From positions 186,001-250,000 of the forward strand of contig NZ_FMZX01000001.1 in the NCBI RefSeq assembly GCF_900101615.1: a stretch of DNA of 64,000 nucleotides, given 5' to 3'. Numbering within the stretch: position 1 is the stretch's first letter; the number at the start of each line of letters is the position of its first letter. This document shows positions 45,155 to 53,438 of the stretch, one piece after another. This DNA comes from Belnapia rosea (GTDB taxonomy: Bacteria; Pseudomonadota; Alphaproteobacteria; Acetobacterales; Acetobacteraceae). The notes below the pieces were generated by a model that was not told the DNA's origin, searched no databases, and was given only the letters and a program-made list of their open reading frames with translations. Made by a program: the position numbers and the translations under genes.

Positions 45155-45649
45155 ATGCAGACCCAGACCACCACTGTCCCGGCGCCCGGCCTGATTACGC
45201 GCGGCGGCCTTCCGGCCGATGCATCGGAGGAGATCTACCTTACCCTCACCGTGGCGGATCAGCTCTGCGGCGTGCCGGTCCTGTCCATCCGCGATGTGCT
45301 GGGCGTGCAGTCCATCACCCGGATCCCCCTGGCGCCGGCGGAGGTGGCCGGCAGCCTCAACCTCCGTGGCCGCATCGTCACCGCGATCGACTTGCGCTGC
45401 CGTCTCCGGCTGCCGCCGCGACCGGAGGGGCATCGCGGCGCCATGAGCGTCGTCGTCGAGCGTGACGCGGAACTCTACAGCCTCCTCGCCGACCAGGTCG
45501 GCGAGGTGCTGCCGCTGCCACGGGCAGAGCGGGCGCCCAATCCGGTGACGCTCGATGCCGGCTGGCGCGACGTGTCGCACGGCGTCCACCGCATCGGCGA
45601 GCGGTTGCTGATCGTGATCGATGTCGAGCGCATCCTGGCGATCGGCTGA
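45155..45649 (+). CDS. cheW: Chemotaxis coupling protein CheW
   Basis: A 164-aa adaptor with an SH3-like fold that links receptors to CheA. The core reads CGVPVLSIRDVLGVQSITRI, NLRGRIVTAIDLRCRL and, at the end, RLLIVIDVERILAIG, matching the usual CheW strands. A non-conserved N-terminal 25 residues precede it. The ATG at 45155 follows GAGAGG. No chemoreceptor gene is present in the window. Confidence 0.94.
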   Translation: MQTQTTTVPAPGLITRGGLPADASEEIYLTLTVADQLCGVPVLSIRDVLGVQSITRIPLAPAEVAGSLNLRGRIVTAIDLRCRLRLPPRPEGHRGAMSVVVERDAELYSLLADQVGEVLPLPRAERAPNPVTLDAGWRDVSHGVHRIGERLLIVIDVERILAIG

Positions 45650-45680
45650 GCCCTCCGTCCCCGGAAAGGGAGAGACGCAT

Positions 45681-46076
45681 ATGACCCGCGCAAGCCCTGC
45701 CACCTGCCTGGTGGTGGATGACAGCCGCACCGTCCGCAAGGCGGCCCGGCGAATCCTGGAGAAGCTCGGCTTTACCGTCGCCGAGGCCGGCGATGGGGCC
45801 GAGGCGCTCACCGCCTGCCGCGCGGCCATGCCGGAGGTGGTGTTGCTCGATTGGAACATGCCGGTGATGGACGGGATCACCTTCCTCCGCACCGCCCGGG
45901 CCGAATTCGGCCCGGAGGAGCCGGTCGTCGTCCTGTGCACGACAGAGGCGGCGATGGACCGCATCGTCGAGGCGCTCGGCGCGGGCGCCCAGGAATACAT
46001 CATGAAGCCCTTCGACGAGGAATTGCTGCGGGACAAGCTCATCCAGGCCGGGTTGCTGCAGGATCAGGCGGCATGA
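45681..46076 (+). CDS. cheY: Chemotaxis response regulator CheY
   Basis: A stand-alone 131-aa receiver. Acidic pocket in LVVDDSRTVRKAA, phospho-Asp in LLDWNMPVMDGITFL, Thr in VLCTTEAA and Lys in YIMKPFDEELL. As a single-domain protein it should bind the flagellar motor switch when phosphorylated. GGGAGAG precedes the ATG at 45681. The stop overlaps the cheB start by 4 nt. Confidence 0.94.
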   Translation: MTRASPATCLVVDDSRTVRKAARRILEKLGFTVAEAGDGAEALTACRAAMPEVVLLDWNMPVMDGITFLRTARAEFGPEEPVVVLCTTEAAMDRIVEALGAGAQEYIMKPFDEELLRDKLIQAGLLQDQAA

Positions 46077-47170
46077 ATCCCGCCCCTGTCCGGGTGATGC
46101 TCTGCGATGACAGCGCGACGGTGCGCGCCGCCCTCGCCCGTGTGCTCGAGGCCGATCCTGGCATCCGGGTGGTGTCCCGCGTCGGGGACGGCCAGCAGGC
46201 GGTCGCCGCCTTCGCGGCGCTCCCGCCCGCCGGACGGCCGCAGGTCGTGCTGCTCGATCTCGAGATGCCGGTGATGGATGGCATGACCGCGCTCCCTCTC
46301 CTGCTCCGGCAGGAGCCGCGGCCCGCCGTCATCGTCGCCAGCGCGCTGACACAGAAAGGAGCGAGCGCCACCATGGCGGCCCTTCGTGCCGGCGCCGCTG
46401 ACTACATCCCGAAGCCGGGCGCTGCCGGTGGTGGCCTGCGCGATGCCGGCTTCCAGGCGGAACTGCTGGCAAAGGTGAAGGGATGGGCCCGCGTCGGGCG
46501 TATCCCGGCAACGCCTCGGCCGGCAGTCTTGTTGCGTCCCGCGCCGCTCAATCCAACCCGTGGCCTGAAGGTGATCGGTATCGGCTGTTCCACCGGTGGC
46601 CCACAGGCGCTCACCGCCTTGCTGCGGGGCCTGGTGAGGCCGCTGCCCGTGCCCATCGTCGCCGTCCAGCATATGCCGGCCGGCTTCACCGCCATGCTGG
46701 CCGACCATCTCGGCCGCCTCGGTGGTCCGGTCTGCGCCGAGGCGCGGGACGGGGAGGGGTTGCAGCCCGGCCGCTTCTACCTGGCGCCTGGTGACCGCCA
46801 TCTCCTGGTGGAAGCGAAGCAGGATGGCAGCCTCGTCGCCCGCCTCTCCGATGCGCCGCCTGAGAATTTCTGCCGGCCTGCGGTCGATCCCATGCTGCGC
46901 AGCCTCGCCGCGGCCTGTGGCGGCACGGTTCTCGCCGCCATCCTGACCGGCATGGGGCAGGACGGCTTGCTGGGCTGCCAGGCAATCGCCGCAGCAGGCG
47001 GGACCGTCCTCGCACAGGACGAAGCCAGTTCCGTGGTCTGGGGCATGCCGGGCGCCGTCGCGCGTGCTGGCCTGGCCCGTGCCTTGCTGCCGCCGGAAGG
47101 GCTGGCGGATCAGATATTGGCCGCCGTCGAGACCCGGCCCAGGGTCGCCCGGCAAGGAGTGATGGCATGA
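46073..47170 (+). CDS. cheB: Chemotaxis glutamate methylesterase/deamidase CheB
   Basis: A 365-aa protein with an N-terminal receiver (phospho-Asp in VVLLDLEMPVMDGM) and a C-terminal methylesterase. The Ser-His-Asp triad falls in GIGCSTGGPQAL, AVQHMPAGFTA and LTGMGQDGLLG. It removes methyl groups from receptors for adaptation, activated by CheA. It overlaps cheY and cheR by 4 nt on either side, so the three are translationally coupled. Confidence 0.96.
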   Translation: MNPAPVRVMLCDDSATVRAALARVLEADPGIRVVSRVGDGQQAVAAFAALPPAGRPQVVLLDLEMPVMDGMTALPLLLRQEPRPAVIVASALTQKGASATMAALRAGAADYIPKPGAAGGGLRDAGFQAELLAKVKGWARVGRIPATPRPAVLLRPAPLNPTRGLKVIGIGCSTGGPQALTALLRGLVRPLPVPIVAVQHMPAGFTAMLADHLGRLGGPVCAEARDGEGLQPGRFYLAPGDRHLLVEAKQDGSLVARLSDAPPENFCRPAVDPMLRSLAAACGGTVLAAILTGMGQDGLLGCQAIAAAGGTVLAQDEASSVVWGMPGAVARAGLARALLPPEGLADQILAAVETRPRVARQGVMA

Positions 47171-47988
47171 GTCCCGAAAGCTTCGCCTTCATCGCCGGGC
47201 TGGTGAAATCCCGCTCCGGTCTCGTGCTGACGCCGGACAAGGGCTACATGCTGGAGACGCGGCTTGGCCCGTTACTCAAGCGCGATGGCCTCGCCAGCCT
47301 GGATGCCTTGGCAACGCGGCTGCGCGATCCGCGCTCCGCTCCCCTTGCCGAGGCGGTGACGGAGGCGCTGACGACGAACGAGAGCAGCTTCTTCCGCGAC
47401 GGCAAGCCTTTCGACCATCTCCGCAAGGTGCTCCCGGCCCTGGCTCGTGCCCGGCCGGTCGGCGCTACGCTCCGCATCTGGTCCGCCGCCTGCTCGACCG
47501 GCCAGGAAGCCTATTCCATCGCCATGTTGCTGCAGGAGATCTCACTCGACGGCCGCCGGGCCGAGATCATCGGCACGGATATCGCGGAGAGTGTCGTGGC
47601 GCGGGCGCGGGAGGGCTTTTTCACCCAGTTCGAGGTGCAGCGCGGCCTGCCGGCCCGGTTGCTGGTGAAGCATTTCCGTCAGGAGGACGGGCGCTGGCGA
47701 GCTTCGCCCGAATTGCGCGGCATGGCGCGGTTCGAACGCGGCAACCTGCTCGGCGACCTGCGGAGCTTCGGCCGGTTCGACGTGATCTTCTGCCGCAACG
47801 TGCTCATTTATTTCGACGCGCCCACCAAGTCGCGCGTCCTCAACGCCTTGGCGGCGCAGCTGCAGCCGGATGGCGTGCTCTATCTCGGCGGGGCGGAGAC
47901 GGTGCTCGGCCTGACCGAACGGCTTGTGCCGGTAGCGGGCGAGCGGGGCGCCTATGAGCGGCCCCGGGATACTGCGCTGGCCGGCTGA
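47167..47988 (+). CDS. cheR: Chemotaxis protein methyltransferase CheR
   Basis: A 273-aa SAM-dependent methyltransferase that methylates receptor glutamates. The N-terminal helical domain has LTTNESSFFRDGKPFDHL, which includes the family NExxFFR motif. The SAM site is IWSAACSTGQEAYSIAML and the catalytic part is DVIFCRNVLIYFDAPTK. It ends the che operon, followed by a strong hairpin at 48006-48036 and convergent ctrA. Confidence 0.96.
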   Translation: MSPESFAFIAGLVKSRSGLVLTPDKGYMLETRLGPLLKRDGLASLDALATRLRDPRSAPLAEAVTEALTTNESSFFRDGKPFDHLRKVLPALARARPVGATLRIWSAACSTGQEAYSIAMLLQEISLDGRRAEIIGTDIAESVVARAREGFFTQFEVQRGLPARLLVKHFRQEDGRWRASPELRGMARFERGNLLGDLRSFGRFDVIFCRNVLIYFDAPTKSRVLNALAAQLQPDGVLYLGGAETVLGLTERLVPVAGERGAYERPRDTALAG

Positions 47989-48005
47989 GGCTGGCTGCCC
48001 CGCGC

Positions 48006-48036
48006 AAGGCCCGGTGGACATCTTCCACCGGGCCTT
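48006..48036. terminator. Bidirectional terminator between cheR and ctrA
   Basis: A perfect 13-bp stem (AAGGCCCGGTGGA / TCCACCGGGCCTT) with a 5-nt loop sits in the 55-bp gap between the convergent cheR and ctrA genes. It is A/T-flanked at both ends, so it can act in both directions. Confidence 0.75.
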
Positions 48037-48043
48037 ATTGCAG

Positions 48044-48781
48044 TCAGGCGACCTGCCGCGTGGCGGCCACTGCCGGACGCTGCGTGACGAAACCGGGGGC
48101 GAGGCGGGTATCCGGATCGCGCAAGACATAGCCGCGGCCCCAGACGGTGCCGATCAGGTTGTCGGCCCCGGCCTGGGCCAGCTTCTTCCGCAGCTTGCAG
48201 ATGAAGACATCGATGATCTTCACCTCGGGCTCATCCATCCCCCCATAGAGGTGGTTGAGGAAGGCCTCCTTGGTGAGGACCATGCCCTTGCGCAGCGTCA
48301 GCAATTCGAGGATCGCGTATTCCTTGCCAGTCAGGTGGACCGGTTGGCCATCCACCGTTACTTCGCGCGAGCCAAGGTTGAGGGTGAGGCTACCGACCGA
48401 GAGGCTCGGCTGCGCGAAGCCCTTGGCCCGCCGCACCACCGCCTGGATGCGGGCGACCAACTCCTGCCCGTCGAAGGGCTTGGTGATGAAGTCGTCGGCG
48501 CCGACGCCGAACCCTTTCACTTTCGCCTGGGGCCTGGTCAGGCCGGAGAGGATCAGCACCGGCGTCTCGATCCGGCCAGCGCGCAGGCGCCGCACGACCT
48601 CATAGCCTTCCATGTCGGGCAGGCAGAGATCGAGGATCACGACGTCGTAGTCGTAAAGGCGCACCATCTCGAGCGCCTCCTCCCCGCTATCCACGGCGTC
48701 CACCACCATGGCGGAGGCCTTGAGCATGGCCGTGATCCCGCGGGATGCGGTCAGATCGTCCTCAACCAGAAGCACTCGCAT
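48044..48781 (-). CDS. ctrA: Cell-cycle response regulator CtrA
   Basis: OmpR-type regulator of 245 aa. The receiver starts [16 protein letters not shown] with phospho-Asp in [15 protein letters not shown]. The DNA-binding domain has the nearly invariant CtrA signature [20 protein letters not shown]. In alphaproteobacteria CtrA controls cell-cycle, motility and envelope genes through TTAA-N7-TTAA sites; here it sits between the che and fli genes. I chose the ATG at 48781 over an in-frame GTG five codons upstream, since GGGAA lies in front of it and homologues start MRVLLVED. The tail (about 235-245) is a short Ala/Thr-rich extension. Confidence 0.97.
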   Translation of the reverse strand: MRVLLVEDDLTASRGITAMLKASAMVVDAVDSGEEALEMVRLYDYDVVILDLCLPDMEGYEVVRRLRAGRIETPVLILSGLTRPQAKVKGFGVGADDFITKPFDGQELVARIQAVVRRAKGFAQPSLSVGSLTLNLGSREVTVDGQPVHLTGKEYAILELLTLRKGMVLTKEAFLNHLYGGMDEPEVKIIDVFICKLRKKLAQAGADNLIGTVWGRGYVLRDPDTRLAPGFVTQRPAVAATRQVA

Positions 48782-48794
48782 GTTGCGGTTTCCC

Positions 48795-48809
48795 ACACGT
48801 TTTACGTGT
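48795..48809. promoter_or_regulatory. Perfect dyad in the ctrA/fliI intergenic region
   Basis: ACACGT-TTT-ACGTGT, two perfect 6-bp arms with a 3-bp centre, lies 14-28 bp upstream of the ctrA start. The whole 48782-48914 region is visibly AT-rich compared with its surroundings. The dyad could be an operator or part of a promoter. No TTAA-N7-TTAA CtrA box and no GANTC methylation site are present in this interval. Confidence 0.45.
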
Positions 48810-48914
48810 ATAGAGATACCAGTATTGCGCGCATTTGGAAGAACCTATTCATCTTTGAGACGTACAAAGAGTGGAGACAGTGTTTCAAAAACATCAAAAA
48901 ATGGCTCGAAGCCC

Positions 48915-50264
48915 ATGAATGTGCAGGCAAAACCGCCATTACCCGAACTGCGGCAAGCATTTCGCCGCCTGGACCCCCTTCGCTTGCATGGGCGGGTGGT
49001 CGCCGCAGGGGGGCTTCAGCTTACCTTAGAGGGACTCGCGCCATGGTTGCAGGTTGGCGCCCGGCTGCGGCTGGTACCGCCAGGGCGCCCGGCCGTTCCC
49101 GTCGAGGTCGTGGGATTCCAGTCCGGACGCGCCACCGCCATGGCCTTCGCCCCACTCGATGGCATCGCCCCCGGCTGCGCCGCCGTGCTGGCGCCCTCCG
49201 CTGGCCTCCCCGTCGATGCCAGCTGGCTTGGCCGGGTCATCGACCCGCTGGGATGCCCGATGGATGGCCGGGGGCCGCTCCGGCATGGCCCGCAGCCGCG
49301 CCCGGTGCGTGCGCCGCCACCGGGGGCAGGCACCCGCGCCCGTCTCGGTGCGCGGCTCGATCTGGGCGTCAGGGCGCTTGATGCCTTCGCTACCTGCCGG
49401 CGCGGGCAGCGCCTCGGCTTTTTTGCGGCCTCGGGCGTCGGCAAGTCGACACTGCTGTCGATGCTGGCCGCCGGCGCCGACTGCGATGTGGCCGTGATCG
49501 CCCTGGTCGGGGAGCGGGGGCGGGAGCTGCGCGAGTTCATCGAGGATGACCTCGGCCACGCCGGCCTCGCCCGCAGCATCGTCGTCTGCGCCACCTCAGA
49601 CAGCCCGCCACTGATGCGGCGTGAGGCCGCCCTCGCGGCCATGGCGATCGCCGAGCATTTCGCCGATGCTGGCCGCCAGGTGCTGCTGATGATGGACAGC
49701 GTCACCCGATTCGCCCTCGCCTTGCGCGAGATCGGCCTGGCCGCCGGTGAGCCGCCGACCACGCGCGGCTACACCCCCGGCGTCTTCGCCGAGCTTCCGC
49801 GCCTGCTGGAAAGGGCCGGCCCGCGCGCCGAAGGCTGCCCCGGCGCCATCACCGGCCTCTTCACCGTCCTGGTGGAGGGCGATGACCATGACGAGCCGGT
49901 GGCCGATGCGGTACGCGGCATCCTCGACGGGCATGTGGTGCTGGACCGTGCGATCGGCGAGCGTGGCCGCTATCCGGCCATCGACATCCTCCGCAGCCTC
50001 TCCCGCACCGTCCCGGGCTGCCTCCACCCGGCGGAGGCGGCGTTGATGCGGCGCGCCCGCGCCATCCTCGCCCTGCATGCCGAAATGGCGGATCTGGTGC
50101 GCCTGGGTGCCTATCGCGCCGGCTCCGATCCGGCGGTGGACGAGGCCCTCCGCCTCGCCCCGCGCATCGAGGCCATGCTGGCCCAGGGCAAGGGCGAGCG
50201 GAGCGGCATCACCGATGCCTTCGCGGCACTCGCCACCGCGCTCGAGACGGCCGATGGCGTGTGA
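48915..50264 (+). CDS. fliI: Flagellar export ATPase FliI
   Basis: A 449-aa F1-like ATPase that energises type III export of flagellar subunits at the inner membrane. Walker A is FAASGVGKSTLLSMLA, Walker B is VLLMMDSVTRFALALRE, and the family motif GEPPTTRGYTPGVFAELPRL is present. The ATG at 48915 starts MNVQAKPPLPELR; the frame is open upstream into the ctrA leader but with no homology to FliI. The ribosome site is weak. The 3' end overlaps fliJ by 11 bp. Flagellar rather than virulence-type function is inferred from the che and ctrA neighbours. Confidence 0.95.
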   Translation: MNVQAKPPLPELRQAFRRLDPLRLHGRVVAAGGLQLTLEGLAPWLQVGARLRLVPPGRPAVPVEVVGFQSGRATAMAFAPLDGIAPGCAAVLAPSAGLPVDASWLGRVIDPLGCPMDGRGPLRHGPQPRPVRAPPPGAGTRARLGARLDLGVRALDAFATCRRGQRLGFFAASGVGKSTLLSMLAAGADCDVAVIALVGERGRELREFIEDDLGHAGLARSIVVCATSDSPPLMRREAALAAMAIAEHFADAGRQVLLMMDSVTRFALALREIGLAAGEPPTTRGYTPGVFAELPRLLERAGPRAEGCPGAITGLFTVLVEGDDHDEPVADAVRGILDGHVVLDRAIGERGRYPAIDILRSLSRTVPGCLHPAEAALMRRARAILALHAEMADLVRLGAYRAGSDPAVDEALRLAPRIEAMLAQGKGERSGITDAFAALATALETADGV

Positions 50265-50661
50265 CCCCCTGGCCACCCTCACGCGACTCCGCCGGCTGGA
50301 GAGCGACGAGGCCCGGCGCCTGCTCGGCGAGGCCAATGCCCGCCTTGCCGCCGCCGAGGCCCGCGCCGCAGCCGCCGAGGCGGCGTTGGCCACGGAAGCA
50401 GGGCAGGGCGATGGGGGGGATTACAGCCGTTGGCTCCCTCGCGCCCTGGCCGAGCGGGACCGCGCGGCCCGTGCCGCCCAGTTCGCCGCCGACAGTGCCG
50501 CACTGGCCAGGCAGGATCTTGCCGGGCGCCGCGCTGCCGAACGGGCGCTCGAACAGCTGCGCGAGGCGCGAGCGGCGGCAGCCCGCCGCCAGGCCGCGCG
50601 CCGTGCACAAACCCTTCTGGATGAGGCCGCGGCACGGTCCGGCGCTCTCGTTCAATCCTGA
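50254..50661 (+). CDS. fliJ: FliJ-like flagellar export chaperone/stalk protein
   Basis: A 135-aa, almost wholly helical protein, rich in Ala, Arg and Glu with heptad periodicity (LATLTRLRRLESDEARRLLG). FliJ proteins are about this long, poorly conserved and coiled-coil, and insert into the FliI hexamer like the gamma subunit of F1. The assignment rests on shape and on the 11-bp overlap with fliI, not on a sequence signature. It is the last flagellar gene of the block; the 240 bp after it show no convincing gene. Confidence 0.75.
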   Translation: MACDPLATLTRLRRLESDEARRLLGEANARLAAAEARAAAAEAALATEAGQGDGGDYSRWLPRALAERDRAARAAQFAADSAALARQDLAGRRAAERALEQLREARAAAARRQAARRAQTLLDEAAARSGALVQS

Positions 50662-50901
50662 CCGCAGCGAGCCATGGCAGCCTGCTGCCGGAGCAGGATC
50701 CGCTGAGGTCCCGCGGCGGATCGGCCCGGAATGGGGGTGGCAGAAGCACGAGCCCCGACCGGCCGACATCAAGGCGTCTGGGCGTCCGCCTGCCGGATCC
50801 GCCCAGGCGGCGGAGGTCGATTGCCTCTACCGGGACCTGACCGCCGAGAACCCCAAGGCCGCCCCCCGCCCGGTATCCCGGGCAGGGGATCGCCGCTGAG
50901 G

Positions 50902-52005
50902 CTACTCCGCCGCCAATACGCCGCGGCGGATCTGGTCGAGCTCGATGCTCTCGAACAGGGCGCGGAAATTGCCCTCGCCGAAGCCCTGGTCGCCCTTGCG
51001 CTGGATCAGCTCGAAGAAGATCGGGCCGATGACGGTGCCGGTGAAAATCTGCAGCAGCCGCCCGCCCTCCGGTGTCGGCGCGCCATCGGTGAGGATGCGG
51101 TTGCGCGCCAGGCGCCCGATCTCCTCGGCGGTCAGGTCGGGCATGCGCTTCGGCAGCAGCTCGTAATAGGTGTCCGGGCTGTCCATGAACTCGATGCCGC
51201 CCCCCCGCATGCCCTCGACGCTGGCGAAGATGTCGTTGGTGCCGAGGGCGATGTGCTGGATGCCCTCGCCGTTATAGGCGCGGAGGTATTCCTCGATCTG
51301 CGACTTGTCGTCGCTGCTCTCGTTGATCGGGATGCGGATCTGGCCGCAGGGCGAGGTCAGCGCGCGGGACTTCAGCCCGGTCAGCTTGCCCTCGATGTCG
51401 AAGTAGCGGATCTCGCGGAAATTGAAGAGCTTCTCGTAGAAACCCCACCACACATCCATCCGCCCGCGATGCACGTTATGCGTCAGGTGGTCGATGACGG
51501 TCAGGCCCTGGCCCGCGGGCTTCGGGTTGGCGTCGTCGATCCAGCGGAAATCGACGTCATAGATGCTGCCGCGCGCGCCGTAGCGGTCGACGAAATAGAG
51601 CAGCGAGCCGCCGATGCCCTCGATCGCCGGGATATTCAGCTCCATCGGCCCGACCTTGCCGGTGACGGGCTTGGCACCCAGCGAGATCGCCCGCTCATAG
51701 GCGCGGGCCGCATCGGCGACGCGGAAGGCCATGGCGCAGGCGGAGGGGCCATGCACCTTCTGGAAGGCCTGGGCAAAGCTCTCCGGCTCGGCGTTCAGGA
51801 TGAAGTTGATGTCGCCCTGCCGCCACAGCGCCACCTGCTTGCTGCGATGGACGGCGACGCGGGTGAAGCCGAGGCGGCCGAACAGCGCCTCGAGCCCCGG
51901 CATGTCGGGGCCGGTGAATTCAACGAACTCGAAGCCATCGGTGCCCATCGGGTTCTGGTCCGAGATGGCGCCGGCGAAGGCGGTGCGATCGGGAGGGATG
52001 TCCAT
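50902..52005 (-). CDS. hppD: 4-Hydroxyphenylpyruvate dioxygenase
   Basis: Non-haem Fe(II) enzyme converting 4-hydroxyphenylpyruvate to homogentisate in tyrosine breakdown. The protein has 367 aa with two vicinal-oxygen-chelate halves. Iron ligands are the His in VIDHLTHNVHRG, the His in GIQHIALGTNDI and the Glu in IGPIFFELIQRKG. The C-terminus GFGEGNFRALFESIELDQ is the standard gate helix. It lies 11 bp after phhA on the same strand. Homogentisate dioxygenase and later enzymes are not in the window. Confidence 0.97.
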   Translation of the reverse strand: MDIPPDRTAFAGAISDQNPMGTDGFEFVEFTGPDMPGLEALFGRLGFTRVAVHRSKQVALWRQGDINFILNAEPESFAQAFQKVHGPSACAMAFRVADAARAYERAISLGAKPVTGKVGPMELNIPAIEGIGGSLLYFVDRYGARGSIYDVDFRWIDDANPKPAGQGLTVIDHLTHNVHRGRMDVWWGFYEKLFNFREIRYFDIEGKLTGLKSRALTSPCGQIRIPINESSDDKSQIEEYLRAYNGEGIQHIALGTNDIFASVEGMRGGGIEFMDSPDTYYELLPKRMPDLTAEEIGRLARNRILTDGAPTPEGGRLLQIFTGTVIGPIFFELIQRKGDQGFGEGNFRALFESIELDQIRRGVLAAE

Positions 52006-52016
52006 GCTCGGTCTCC

Positions 52017-52850
52017 TCAGATGGGTTGGTCGCCGGGCGCGGCCGCGCCGGGCGGAATGGGCGCGGCATCCCGTGCCTTGGCGAGCAGGCCGGGCAGTGC
52101 CTGCATGGCCGCGAACAGCTCGGCATAGTCATCGATGACGAAGTAGGTCGGCTGCAGGTCGTCGATGAAGTAGTCGCTGCGCAGCACGCGGCGCAGGTCG
52201 AAGCGCAGCCGGCGTGGCGCCGGGCTTTCCGTCGCATGCACCGTCTCGGACGAGGAGGAGAGGATGCCGGCGCCATAGGCGCGCAGCGCGCCGCCCTCGC
52301 GGATCAGCCCGAATTCCACCATGTGCCAGTAGAGCCGCGCCAGCGGCTTCAGCGCCCCCATCCGCGCCGCCTGCTCGCCGAGCCTGCCATAGGCGGCGAG
52401 GAAGTCGGCGAAATCCGGCTGGGTCAGCAGCGGCACATGGCCGAAGGCGTCATGGAAGATGTCCGGCTCGACGATGTAGTCCAGCTCCTCCGGCCGGCGG
52501 ATCCAGCAGGTGACGGGGAAGCGCCGCGCCGCGAGGTGGCCGAAGAAGGCGCCATCCGGGATCAGCCCCGGCACCGCGACCAGCGACCAGCCGGTCACCG
52601 CCCGCAGCCGGGCGGAGCATTGCGCGAAATCGGGGACGCCCTCGGCGAAGGGCAGGCGGGCAAGGCCGTCGCGGAAGGCCGCAGCGGCATGGCGCGGCAG
52701 CAGCGCCACCTGGCGGGCATGGAGGGTCCGCCAGGTGGCGTGGTCCTCCGGCGCGTAGCGCGCCATGTCCTGCGCCAGGGTGAAATCGGCCTCGGCCGCG
52801 GCATAGTCGCCCCGCAGTCCGCTTGGCAGACCTTCGACCAGCCCATCCAT
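52017..52850 (-). CDS. phhA: Phenylalanine 4-monooxygenase
   Basis: Pterin- and iron-dependent hydroxylation of Phe to Tyr. It is a monomer-type bacterial enzyme of 277 aa without the N-terminal regulatory domain. The two iron His ligands fall in DIFHDAFGHVPLLT and the Glu in YWHMVEFGLIREGG. GGGAGG lies upstream of the ATG at 52850. It forms an operon with hppD (Phe to Tyr, then via transamination to homogentisate). No pterin-carbinolamine dehydratase (phhB) gene is next to it. It is divergent from the Lrp-type regulator at 52965. Confidence 0.97.
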   Translation of the reverse strand: MDGLVEGLPSGLRGDYAAAEADFTLAQDMARYAPEDHATWRTLHARQVALLPRHAAAAFRDGLARLPFAEGVPDFAQCSARLRAVTGWSLVAVPGLIPDGAFFGHLAARRFPVTCWIRRPEELDYIVEPDIFHDAFGHVPLLTQPDFADFLAAYGRLGEQAARMGALKPLARLYWHMVEFGLIREGGALRAYGAGILSSSSETVHATESPAPRRLRFDLRRVLRSDYFIDDLQPTYFVIDDYAELFAAMQALPGLLAKARDAAPIPPGAAAPGDQPI

Positions 52851-52964
52851 GACGGACCTCCCATTCTTGATCGAAGGTTAAGCCAAGCCAGCGAGGGATT
52901 TCCGGCGAAATTGGCCCATTGAGGGGCTATGCTTGGGGGAATCCACTCCATCGAGGCCCGTCTC

Positions 52965-53438
52965 ATGGCGAAATCCACCATCGAGCTGGATGCGCTGGAC
53001 CGCCGCATCCTCCGCGCTCTGCAACGCGACGGCCGCCTGCCCGTGGTGGCGCTGGCCGAGCAGGTCGGCCTCTCGCCGACGCCCTGCCAGCGCCGGGTGC
53101 GGCGGCTGGAGGAGGCCGGCATCATCGCCCGCTACGGCGCGGTGCTGGACCCGGCCCGGCTCGGCCTGCCGCTGCAGGCCTTCGTCATGGTCGCGCTCGA
53201 GAGCCATGCGGAGGAGGTGGTGGACCGCTTCCACAAGGCGCTGGCGGAGCGTCCGGAAGTCCTCGCCGCCTATGCGATGAGCGGCGAGATGGACTACCTC
53301 CTCCACGTCCTCGCCGCGGATTTCGAGGCCTATGCGGATTTCGCCCTGAAGGCCCTGCTGCGCATGCCGGGGGTGAAGGAGACGCGCAGCAGCTTCGTCC
53401 TCACCGCGCTCAAGCCGCCGGGAGAGGTTCCGGTCTGA
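52965..53438 (+). CDS. Lrp/AsnC-family regulator, probable control of phhA-hppD
   Basis: A 157-aa regulator. The HTH (about 8-60) reads LDRRILRALQRDGRLPVVAL and VGLSPTPCQRRVRRLEEAGI; the RAM domain (about 70-145) contains AYAMSGEMDYLLHVLAAD. The ATG at 52965 follows GAGG at 8 nt. Its position, divergent from phhA across 114 bp, suggests it senses an aromatic amino acid and controls that operon. The 3' end overlaps the convergent FAD monooxygenase gene by 29 bp. Confidence 0.9.
   Translation: MAKSTIELDALDRRILRALQRDGRLPVVALAEQVGLSPTPCQRRVRRLEEAGIIARYGAVLDPARLGLPLQAFVMVALESHAEEVVDRFHKALAERPEVLAAYAMSGEMDYLLHVLAADFEAYADFALKALLRMPGVKETRSSFVLTALKPPGEVPV

Noticed and set aside
50662-50901. Possible small gene between fliJ and hppD
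   Set aside because: The frame with protein-like wording (RIGPEWGWQKHEPRPADIK) has no usable start codon; only a weak 6-bp hairpin is visible at 50868-50883.
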